Shown one piece after another: positions 36,985-48,300 of a stretch of DNA of 64,000 bases (the first letter of the stretch is position 1; the number at the start of each line of letters is the position of its first letter). The notes below the pieces were generated by a model. That model saw only the letters and a program-made list of their open reading frames with translations, was not told the DNA's origin and made no database searches. The DNA lies in the NCBI RefSeq assembly GCF_921293095.1, contig NC_060248.1, positions 81,041,243 to 81,105,242 of the forward strand, in the 5' to 3' direction. The stretch is from Ischnura elegans. Lineage: Eukaryota > Arthropoda > Insecta > Odonata > Coenagrionidae. A program made the translations under genes and the position numbers.

Positions 36985-37112
36985 TAAATCGGGGTATTCA
37001 ACAAATTTTACAATTACGCGTGCAAGAACAATCATGCCTTGGATAGGGGAAACCTACCCAGGGGGCACTCGAACCCACTACCTCTTATTTGGTCGGCCGA
37101 GACCGGCATCCA
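36985..37112 (-). mobile_element. tRNA-derived SINE, family A, copy 2
   Basis: Read on the minus strand it begins GGATGCCGGTCTCGGCCGAC, has the B box GGGTTCGAGTGCC, and continues CTGGGTAGGTTTCCCCTATC and TTGTTCTTGCACGCGTAATT. This parallels the copy at 5668-5805 in order and spacing. It is old, and the boundaries of the AT-rich tail are approximate. Confidence 0.75.
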
Positions 37113-37803
37113 AGAATCACTGTAATAAAATGTATCAAATAACCTATCAATGATATTACTTACGATTCCAGACACTATCGCAAATATTGGGAATTATAAA
37201 TGGATCACTCTGTACTCAAGATCGCGCTGAGAACGCTTGTTAAAAGCGCTCAAAGTAGCAACACATAACTGATACTTACCCAGTTAAAGCGTTAAAATGT
37301 TTTCATACCTTAAATTCCACTCCTTGGTATTTGGAGTATGGTTGCTGAAGGAAGCATTTATAAGCGGTATTTTTTATTGTTGGAATGATATTAATTTTAC
37401 TCTCACATTGAGATCTCGCCACTTTAGCTATTTCCATTCCAGTTACCAGGGGAAGGGACTGGGGCCTTCCTATATGTATTACCCTGCGGCACTACGCTCC
37501 ACAGTGGGCTAGAATCGAAAAAAGCTGGCCAAAAGTCGCTAGAGTCTAAAGAATTGGTAAATTAACGAAACTTTTTACAAATTGTGTATTGTAAAAATAC
37601 AATTGAACTTATTTAGGATTATGTAGGCCACAATATTGTTTAGAAGGGCGATAACAATTAAAATAGGCTAATGTGATGCGGGAAGCAAACTCTACAGGGG
37701 CATGCCTACCTTCTGCTATGGAAATATCAAGGGAAAAATAGAATTTTTCTGCCGTTGTAGCTGTCAAATAGTTGTGCATAAGGTAAAGTTTGAGTCCATA
37801 AGG

Positions 37804-38502
37804 TTAAATTTTGAGTTGAAACTTTTCTGGTATGTTTTTCCCGATATGTTCTGATCTTCTAACTTCCTCGTGTCGGGCTCCCAATGTCTCCTCGGAAAGC
37901 TGTCCAATAGGAAGAATGTCATGTTTCACAATTCCCGCTCCATGTATTAAAATTTTGTTAATAGTCCCCTCTCTATTTGCCAAGACCACATTATGTAAAT
38001 CTTGACTAGTCACTTTCGTTGTATCCATAACTGAGCAACTACTCTGTGAACGTCATTCGGCAATTCGACTAGGAATACTGAAAGGAGACTGACTCGGCTA
38101 GAAATGAGCGAGCCAATCGCAGCAACACGGTGTCCTGCGGTGAATCTGTAAAAATACGAATTAGTGACATAGGAAAGCGATTCTATGTAAAAAAAACTAT
38201 TCATTAAAAATTTTAATGAACGTACCGTAGGTAGCAGGAAGATATTTGTACACTACTTCAGGGAATTTGATTTCTTCCTCTAGCCATTTGCTATTATTAG
38301 CTCTAAAGTAGCTTTCCCTTCGCTGCGCCTTATTCCATTTCTCAAAATATCTTGCGAAAAAGTATGCTTGTAGGCACTTCGTCAAAATACCTTTTAAATT
38401 AGCATCTCCATTCAATCGATATTTTTCAATCAAAAAATCTATCACAACATTTTTTTTCTCACGTGCCGTGGTACTTTTTTTCTCCACAATTTTGTCATGA
38501 AG
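37804..38502 (-). pseudogene. spliced-looking coding debris, unknown family
   Basis: On the minus strand an open segment (38502 down to 38226) encodes about 92 residues rich in K, E and aromatic residues (VVIDFLIEKYRLNGD, then ARYFEKWNKAQRRESYFRAN). It is bordered by an AG acceptor (GGTTACAG) and a strong donor (CG|GTACGT at 38225-38220). After 80 bases a good acceptor (TATTTTTACAG) opens a second segment at 38145, which carries on in frame for 25 codons, then stops. Further on, another frame (38028-37804) reads INKILIHGAGIVKHDILPIG and QLSEETLGARHEEVR. The latter resembles, from memory, a repeat-encoded protein family common in insects, but I cannot name it. Stops and frame changes point to a pseudogene or degraded transposon gene. 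Confidence 0.35.
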
Positions 38503-41500
38503 CTGTAACCGTCACTTCTCTACTCTCCATGGTTTCTAACAAATTTAGTATCAAACACTACTATATGAAATAAAAAAATATCAGGTAATTAGTTCCATCG
38601 ATAGCCCAACTATCATCAGTCGTACATGGGTAGCAAAAAAAAATTGCGGACTCCAACTAGGAATCCATTTTAAAAATGAAAATTTTGCTTACCATTAGCA
38701 CTGCTTCTCACCACAATGGAGAGTAAAATCGTTTTCGATGAATGAGGAGTACACTTATTGTAGTCACAACGAAACGGAGGCGGGTGCAAGGAGGCTTTGC
38801 TTCCTAGGTACAACTATATCCTCCTTTGAAGTGCTTCTAACGTTGACAGATCAATCCAGTGTTATAACACAGCACAGTCACTTACAGTGGATGTTCACTC
38901 GACACTCTCTCTAGGACAACTGATGCATGTGGTAGGCAAAAAGAACCGGAAAACCCCTAGGGGCACTAACCGAGAATTCCATTTGTCGGAACAAGTGGCG
39001 GAAAGGGTCGGCAAGAGGCAAAAACGTGTAAAAAGTATAACTTGGGATAGCTACCGATGAATTAGGGGAAGTAGAAAAGAGTCATTACCGGCAAGGTTGT
39101 AAAACCAGCATTGTCGGGCCAGTAAGTACGGAGGGTCGCAAATCCTCAACCAGCCGGCGCGGGCGCCTGCCGCTGCACGTGCATGACCTTCCCTAAACCC
39201 CTCGACCGCAGCCTGCCCATGATGCTTGAGGGAAATCCGAAATTATGGAAAAATCTTTTCAAACTCTGTAACTCTGCCCATAACTCTGCTGAGAAACCTC
39301 CCAATGACCTCCTAATCGTAGAATTCCCAGTCACCAATTTAGCAAGAAACTGTTATCTGCGCCAAGATGTACGTTGAATTTAGCCATTTATAGTATAATA
39401 TGCTAAAATCAAGGTGATTATTATTCATAAAATATGTATTCAAGTGACTAATGTCATTGAACAAGCATTCCGTCGTCTTTATGCACGGATATCATATCCT
39501 TTCCTCGCTTAGTCCCGCCGCCGTTTCGTGGCTGCCACAGTGGTCCGAGTGGCCGGGGTGGATTCACATAAATATGGTTGTTAAAATTAGGATCGCAAGT
39601 TATCGCAAAAACTGCATTCTGGACATTGTTCTATATGCTTTTGTCTATCTCACAGTATAAATAACTCCGTGTATTTCGATGTACATATAAACGATAATTA
39701 CCGTTAAACTTAAAATTTCATGGAAAATCAACACAGTTTTTGAAAAATTATAAAAATACTAATTAACTAGTAAAATCAAACAAAAACTGTCTCTATTCAT
39801 TTAATGAAGATCAATTTTATGGATAAAAATACTTTGAAACCAATATTCTTAACAACGACTCTGTAATGAAGCCACAAATTTAGCTATTTTCAACGGAAAA
39901 AATCAGGTCACTAAAATCTCTCTGACATGCTCTACTTTGACCAGCTGTAAAAATTATATTAACGCATTCTATGCTCTGTATGGCACCCTATCTTAAAGAG
40001 TACATGCTTAATAATAAATATCAACTGTTTTTGGTTGATTTGCGCTAACTTCATTTTTCGACTTTTGGCCAGCTTTTTTCGGTTTTGGCCCACTGTGCGC
40101 TCCTCCTTAATTTAAAGAGAGAAGCGTTATGAATATCGATCATATTATGAATGTTTGGCTACATATAGACGCGATCGTCCGGCTAAAATTAACACAACTG
40201 ATCATTATTGGTTACTTTCTGATGTCACCACTGTTAATCAGCTTGCCGATAAGCCCTTAACCCCTCCTCCGTCGAGAGATGGTGTTCAGTTGATACCGTG
40301 TTGATTAATATCCGAAGGCTGGCTAGCGAGGGACCTTGCAGCGCAAGCTGTGGCACAATCTCAGAGTCTGTCATTGGCGCACCACGGTCCCCTGGTCGTC
40401 TTAATCGAACCAACCCCCGAGATTTGATGCCTCGGCAACTGAAATTTGCATGCGAACGTGAGGGAGTGGGGTTCGTTCCTCCCAATCCTAGGCTTCGCAC
40501 GTTGCATCCTCATCTGCGCCTGATAGTACTGTGTTTGCCCGTGAGGAAGTCATTCACTCTAATTGCCAAGAGGAAGAATTCCTGTGGACTGGGTATGAAC
40601 CTTTGACTACAAATTACTAATTAACTTACTTAATGAAGTGTTACCAAATTTTTTCAGGAGACATTGAAATGATTTCTTTCAAATGTTTTAGGAAAAAGTG
40701 GAGAAAGAGGAAATTTTTGAGGAAGCAACGATCTAAATTGCATAATGTAATCCTTGAAATTTAATATACGCTTTTTTTAAATGAACCACAATCATATACC
40801 GATCATCCACGTGGCGGAGTTGAAATATACCACACACATAAACCTTTATTTAATTCTTGTTATCAAGTATCTAATATTGTACACAAAAATAGTTGTATAT
40901 TACTTCATGTGTATAAAACTCATTTCTACTGCTGGGTCTTGGAAATAAGGCAATATTTATCTACTTTCATCACATTTCAAAGTTAAATGTAATGAAAGAA
41001 GACATTTTCTAACGATTAGAATAATTGATTAATTCACAAAGTATCTTAATACAATTTATTTTAAAGAACTAAAGTTTTACTGAGCTAACCTATCTCTTTT
41101 ACCTTCTTAGGAACACAATGTAATTCGCTTTATATTCATTCATATGTTACGCATGAATAGTGTTTTTGAACTCGAGGCACACGTGTCCTCAGAGTATGGC
41201 CCATTTTTTCTACGGAATTTCTAAAGGTCTTTCGCATTCTTTGTGTTTCACAATGACATAGCATATATTTGATAGTTCATTTGGCAAATGGCAATTTTTT
41301 GTAAAATTACTTGTATTCGTCGTTCATATTTGGCAACGCATTTGTGATATTTTTTTGCCGTATTTTTGTGCTAAATATTTTTTTCGGCTGTTGGGTTACC
41401 TTGTCCGGATTGGCATCTGGATTTTTTTCTTTCCAGCCATAATTCTAACACAGAGTAAAACTTGGGTACATTGACTTTGGAGATGCGCTACCCCTCCGCA

Positions 41501-42149
41501 GTCTTTGCTGATCCAAATAAAATTGCATTCTTTGGGGGTTTGAGTCATTTATTTTCCAAATACTGTCTGCACACATAATGCCCGTTAGCGCAGCACATGT
41601 CACATTTTCTTCGTTCCTTTCTGCGAGGCCACTTTTTTATCCTATCCCCGACGGCAGTGGTGGGGACATATCTGGAAAGTAAAGTAATGAAAAGTATTAT
41701 GCATGATTACGTGCGTAGATTACATATAAATAAAGAAATACATTTCGTGTAACATTGGATGAATAAATTATGAATGCTGATACAATGAAATTTTTGAATT
41801 ATTTTTCTTTAGTTAACATTCATCCCAGTGGTTGACTTAAAAATGCTAAGCTACGTCTATTTTCAATATTTGAAGCTGTAATTATTTGAAAAATATGATT
41901 TTACATCATGGCATAACAATAGCCTTCTTGATTTCATATTTTCAAGCATTTGAAAATTTTTTATAATGACTGTAACATTTTGTTATGCTATTGTACATGT
42001 GAAAAGTGCATGTTGTCAGCAAATTGTTTGCATCCATGGTGATAGTAAAGTTATGTGACATGAATATTCTAATTAATGTATTCCTGATCATCATTACAAA
42101 ATTAAGGATTTCAGTATGCTAAATTTCTTCCCATTATTTCTTTCAATAG
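38503..42149. other. DNA upstream of the first visible neuroligin exon
   Basis: This is presumably neuroligin intron, since exon 1 of the visible set begins in mid-codon. GC-richer patches at 39120-39340 and 40290-40510 carry open frames on both strands without recognisable domains. I looked for the EDCLYLN-type segment expected just upstream in neuroligins and did not find it. The 42141-42149 TTTCAATAG acceptor closes the stretch. Confidence 0.45.
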
Positions 42150-42305
42150 GTTCCACAAACAAAAGATCTACCTCCTACGCGGTGATGTTCTACGTCCAAG
42201 GAGAATCTTACGAGTGGAACTCGGGCAACGCGTACGACGGAAGCGTCATTGCTAGCCTTGGTCACGTGATCGTAGTCACTATCAACTTCCGACTGGGAGC
42301 CCTCG
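42150..42305 (+). CDS. Nlg: neuroligin exon a (first visible)
   Basis: The acceptor TTTCAATAG precedes base 42150; the exon opens with two bases completing a codon. It encodes STNKRSTSYAVMFYVQG, then ESYEWNSGNAYDGSVIA and the VVTINFRLGALG strand of the alpha/beta hydrolase core. The donor is CTCG|GTAAGT. Fifty-one whole codons plus 2 and 1 end bases. The residue pattern HGESYEWNSGN-YDGS is typical of arthropod neuroligins; here the expected H before GESYEW is Q. Confidence 0.92.
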
Positions 42306-45300
42306 GTAAGTATTCACGGATGAATCCGAATCGTTATTCAATATCTACTTGAATACACCAGGAAAATATTCATTAAACCACATTCATATACCGATTACCA
42401 TATAGGTTTAAATTATGCGCTTAACTGACAGAACAGAACGTTATCATGCAAATTATTAGTTGAATTTATTTCTGGCAATTTCACCCTCGTTTAAATTATA
42501 CTTTTTTTAGTCATTGTTCTATAACCGTTTTATTACTTATGTTCACTTAGAATTTTGCATGTATTTTGATCGAAAATATTCAAGGTAGCATAGAATAAAG
42601 TGTTCAATGGTACAAAATGAAAGATTGTAATAGTGTGAAACGGATTTGATTTAATTAAAAATTTGCGGAACGAATTTATAGTTGAATGGAAGGAGCGAGT
42701 TTTATCACTGAGATAAGTGGAGGCCATTGCATCAAAATATCAAGTGTTTACTTAATTTGGAAGATTACTTATGTTGATTGATTTTTTTTACTCTTTTGAA
42801 GCTTCTTCGGTCGATTGGCTGTCTTAATTCCACTCTCACAAATTCTTTGGTGGAATTATTTAACCGAATAAAAATTTCTACTCATGTGAAATACTTTATC
42901 CATGACTGACATCCTAAGTAAGAATTTGGTGAGAAAATTTATCCAGACATGTTTTTTATACTGCATTTGTGTCACGTAAGATTATAAAACATTATGTGCT
43001 CGCTCTATCTTATCTTGTCTGCATTCCTGCGTTCTGCGTTTCAAAAATATTGTCAATTCTTTAACACACAATAAGAAATTACTTGTTACACAAGGAAAAG
43101 TTTCTTTCCGTTCAGCCGTCGAGATAAAAGTATTTGAGACGAAGGGGAAAATATTATTGGTGCATTAAATTTGTATAGTCTCTAAGATAGCGAAGGTTTT
43201 AAATTAAATGATGGGATAATAGTTTTAAATTAAGACTTATCAAGTTGTTGTGATGATAAATTTTGAAGTCAACTTTTACGGGAGAGTTATTGTAGGATAG
43301 CCTAGTGAAAAGATACAACGATATATTACTGTGTACTTATTTTGATTTCCAAACTCTACAACACGTTTCAATAGACATACCAGATGATGTTTGCTAGTCA
43401 GTTGATAAACGTGCTATGGAGTTTTGAAATAAAAATAAGTAGACAATTCCATTTCATTTTGTATTTTTTTCGGGAAAATCTTTGTATTGCACGTTGTTCG
43501 TTTTATTACACTGTCTAAAAAATTTTAAAGGTCATAATATTTTAAATATAGTAGTTCTCTGGAAATTACCTCGCATTTTCTCATCTGCTTCAATTTAATT
43601 TCTCCCTCCAGGTTTCTTGCAGACGGGGCCGGCGCGAACGGAGACATCGGTGGACCCAGTGGCGGTGCATGGCAACTGGGGACTTCTCGATGTCCTCGAG
43701 GCCTTGAAGTGGGTGCGGAACAACGTGGAAGCATTCGGCGGAGACAAGGACCGCGTCACTATTGTGGGCCACCACACCGGCGCTGCTCTGGTCCACTTGC
43801 TGCTCGTCTCCACCGCCGCCAAAGGCAAGAAGAGTGTCTGTGCATTATGTATGGCCTGCAAATGGTGGAATGTATTCTGGAGTATACTATAATATTGTAT
43901 AATACCCTCTCAAGTAGAAAATATATTATAATCAAAATCATTGCAGCGTAGTGAATTTCATTTGATTGACATGTCCATTTCAAAATGGCAGTGTTTCAAA
44001 TACTTTTAAATGGGACTTCTCACGCGGTAAAATTATCTCAAACAGCACGTAGGGATATAATGTTAAAGATTCACATTTCTCATTACAATTTTTAGGTTTC
44101 GGGTTTTTCAAATTAACTCCGGGCGAAATGTAGTCAGTATAATGTAGGATTCATTAAAATAAATTTTTGATGTTAGCGTTAGAGTTATGAGAAAAATATC
44201 TCGGTTAGTAAATTAGCCTTCAAATCAAATTTGACCTAGTTGTATTTTCTGCTATCGAGAAGTGATTGGGTAGTGCTGACAGTAAATTCCCAAATAATGA
44301 TTGCATAGATCAAGCCCTGAAATGAATTGTTCACGCCTGCGCTTGCTGAAAGCATTTCTCCGAATTTGTAAAAGATTTCAAATTTTAGCGTCTTACTGCA
44401 CTTACAAATATTTTTACACCTAGTTTCAGACAAGTTAAATAATGAATCTTTCTTTTAACACAGAACACAAATTCCGAAAGTATTATTTCCATCATGAAAC
44501 ATGTACAAAGGTTCAACAATAAATTAACGTGAAAACAATTATTGTTCTTATGATGAAGATGAAAAGTGTGCTGCTCATACTCTGTCTAGGAAAATACAAA
44601 ACCGTCTTTTCCACGAATTGTCAATAAGAAATTCATAACCAGAAAAAAAGTGTCTGAACATAAATTTCACGATAAATACGCCTAGAGAAAGGATTTACCG
44701 TGATTGCATTTCAATTTTCTTCAAGCTTATAACTGAATTTGAAATAAGTAAGATAAAAAAAACATTTTCCATGCTTAAAATTTATTTTAAACCAACAAAT
44801 TGTATTTCCTATAAAGAAAGCCCTCTTCCAGACGTTCGTTTATTAGTGTATTTGAATTATAACAATTGAGATTCGCTTAATTCTTGTATGCCTTCAATAT
44901 TAAACATAACCAAGAATCTCGGAATTAATGAAATCCCAGAAAAGTTTGCGTAACTTTTGTGTTGCTTGTTACCACAATAAATTGTCGTCTTCATTAGCCG
45001 AAAGGGCTTTTCAAAAAAGATGAGCAGTACAGGAGCAATTGCTTGCATATTCTGATTTATTTGTCCATGAAAGATATACCATTGAAATTAAATATTTTTA
45101 CAGCAGAATATTATGGACTGCATTTATCAATACTTTCTAATAGTTTTACTAGAACATCTGTACGTGCGTGAAATCATGTATTTATAAGAGACGCTTACGT
45201 TACACATTAATGCTATTTCAGAGTCGTCCGACCGCACCTTTGAATATGCAGCGAGCGTTTGGAATCCGGTGCAGAAACACTTAACCCGCGAACTGAAAAA

Positions 45301-48300
45301 AAATGCAAAGGGAGGCTGCACGTTTCGTCAAAAACCGCTACGGACAGCGTTACCCAGATGTTAAGCGAATTAGGCTGGGAGCCGCTGGAGACTTGGAGGC
45401 TGCGCGCTAGGCTTAGATTGCTTGAACAATTGAGAATGGATATCTTTAAGAGCGACACGGAGAACATTATATTAGAGCCGCACTATATTTCCAGGTCCTA
45501 TGGAAGCGATAAATTAAGAGAGATGTTTTGCTGAACGGATAGATATGGGAATTCGTTTTTCCCCCGAACCATAAAGGAGTTTAATAAATGCTAGTCCTAA
45601 TTTCCTTAGAGCACTTTCTTTTTATGTTAGAACGGCTGGTGTCCTAACGCCCCCTGCCACACGCCTTTTAGGCGGCTTATGGGGTATAATGGGGTATTAT
45701 GTAGTAAATGTATATGTAGATTAGGTACATTCGCTAACAGACCACATCTCACACTAACCCGTCCTCATCTTGTTACGCGTTCAATGATATCAAACAGGAA
45801 AGCTGATATTATGCGTTAGGAGACATTTTGGCATATTTATGATAGCTTCGGTTACAATGACATGAGGAGACTGAAGCCGGCTGCCGCTCTTCTACATTCA
45901 TCCTCACCGCACCCTGCCGCTCGCTCCATCCGCATCCTCCAATCCTTCCCACTGCACCCCGCAGATCCTCTAGAGGCAATCCTCTCTTCCGCAAACGTGC
46001 CACCAGCCCGCGCTTCCGACTCCGCCAACTATTTCCACGACTTGGGCTCTGGAGACACGTTCGCTAAACCGTCCGGCTTGGACGAGAAACGTAAACTCCA
46101 TTCGCATCCCCCGTGGACGCATTGTCAAGCGAGTGCGGGCAGGAGAAGGTTGGAAACCAGATAAGAGCTTTAGCTACTGATTACATTTCCTGGAATACTA
46201 TTCCAGAACTTTCATCGAGGTCTTCCAATTCCTAGAAATAAAAGTTGAAACAAATTTTTGTCTACAACGTATTACAAAGACTGATTCCATTACTATTATG
46301 ATATATTTATTCCCATGAATCGAGTATACTCTTACAAAATCAACTTTAAGTTGTATTTTTACATATAATTTCAATTTCCAAAATTTTTATTCATTCTCGT
46401 GTGTCGCACATTGCTAAATTTTCATCGTACTTATTCAATTTTTAACGGAATCTTGATGTATAAATTCATGAATTTACTTAAATATCATGACTGTCGAAGA
46501 TGTTGTTAGTGCGTAGAGTATATAAAAGTATATAGCCGATGATAATTCATGATTTTGTACAAGTCAACTTCAAGCTAGAGTCAATGCAACAGCCAAATTG
46601 ATGTTTCATTCACGGTTATACAAACCTTCAGTGTAAGTGGTGTCAGTTATCAAGGGACACGATTTTATTGTGCTACCTTCACAAAATATATAATTTAAAT
46701 TCATGATCAAAGCAATCCGTCGAGTACATGAAATAACTGCCTCTGTTCCGCCCGGCATGTTAATTGGGTTCTGTAATTTTCGACCCAGTTTCGACGAGTT
46801 AGTTATGACAACGTCCCGATATTTTAACTTCTCTAATTATATACCCACCTAATATGAATGAAAAGAGTAACTAAAAAAATTTGGTTGCAATGATTAAGGA
46901 CACAAATTGAAATGATAGTACTTATCTTTTTGAAGTACGGGTCTTAGAGAGGCATTAGATTCTCTGAAGAAATTAAACATTTATATATGAAACTAATAGA
47001 GCCCTAAATAAAAAAAACATCACTAAGAAATTCATGCCCATTTAATGCCCATGCCCACGAATTAATGAAATATCAAGTAGCAGAAATGTTGATTCTTTCC
47101 CTAATTTACGTGATATTTTAAGGGCTAGTGGTGAGATTCATAGCATCGAATTTCAATATTTCAAAATAGAGTACCAATTAGTGAAATAAATGGACAAAAT
47201 CTGGTGCACTAGGGAGTTTTATATTTTTCATGCATATGAAATTTTCTCGTATTACGCGCAAATAGTGTCAAACATACGTGCAATTTGCTAGCTAAAAATC
47301 GTCATTGCTCTTACCCAAATTTATAAGAAATCAGTGAAAACGCATTTTAATTGTTTCCCATCAGTTGAAGCTACATTTAATTGAGGTTATGTTATGCAAA
47401 ATATTTGCTAAATAAAATAGCTATTCTTCTCTCCATACACAGGCTTGTTCCAGCGTGCCGCAATGCTGAGTGGTTCTGCGCAGAGCCTCTGGGCAGTGGT
47501 CAGGGAGCCGCGAGCTCTTCGCCGACAAGTGGCCGAGCGCCTAGGCTGCCTTGCGCCCACTCAGCCTCACCCAGCCTTCCGCGCTCCCACACACCCTGCC
47601 GGCCCTCCGCCGGCGGCCCCTCAGGGCGAGGACGTGGATGTGGCGCCGTGCCTGCGCCGCGCCTCTCTCCACGCCCTCCTCGCCTCCTACCCGCCGGCCC
47701 TCCGCTTCCTCGCCCGCTTCGCACCCGCCACGCGCCACGACGACGCGGGCCCCTGGCTAGAGGGCCCCGCCGCCCTCCACCCGGGCCCCGCATCACGCAC
47801 GCCCCTCCTGCTGTCGGTAGCCACGGCAGAGGCCTACGCCGAGCTCTCCGCCCAAGACGTGCGCTGGGGTCTTGAGGAAGAGCGACGCGACGCCTTGTTG
47901 CGAACCTTCGTAGCCAACGCTTACCACTACCACCGCCGGGAGATCCTGGCCGCCGTCAAGAACGAGTACACCGAGTGGCTGGGACTGGGCGCCGACCCCA
48001 GGGCACGCGGCCAGCGCAGCGCCAAGTTCGGAGATGGCCCACCTGCACATCCTTCCGCCCCTACGGCTGCGGTGGCCGCACCTGCGGCGCGGCACCACCT
48101 GCACCCGATCACGGTGAGGGACGCGACGGTGGAGGCGCTGGGGGACGGGCAGACGGTGGCGCCTCTAGTGGCAGTTTGCCGGGAGCACGCGGGTCGTCGT
48201 GGGGCCGCCACGTACTTCCTGCACTTTTCGCACCACGCGAGGGACGGCGTGGACTACGCTCAGGAGAGGCTGGGCTCGGCGCCAGAGGAGGTGGTTGCTC

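Noticed and set aside
40234..40606. open frames on both strands in a GC-richer patch
   Set aside because: No recognised family and no splice context joining the patch to the neuroligin exons.
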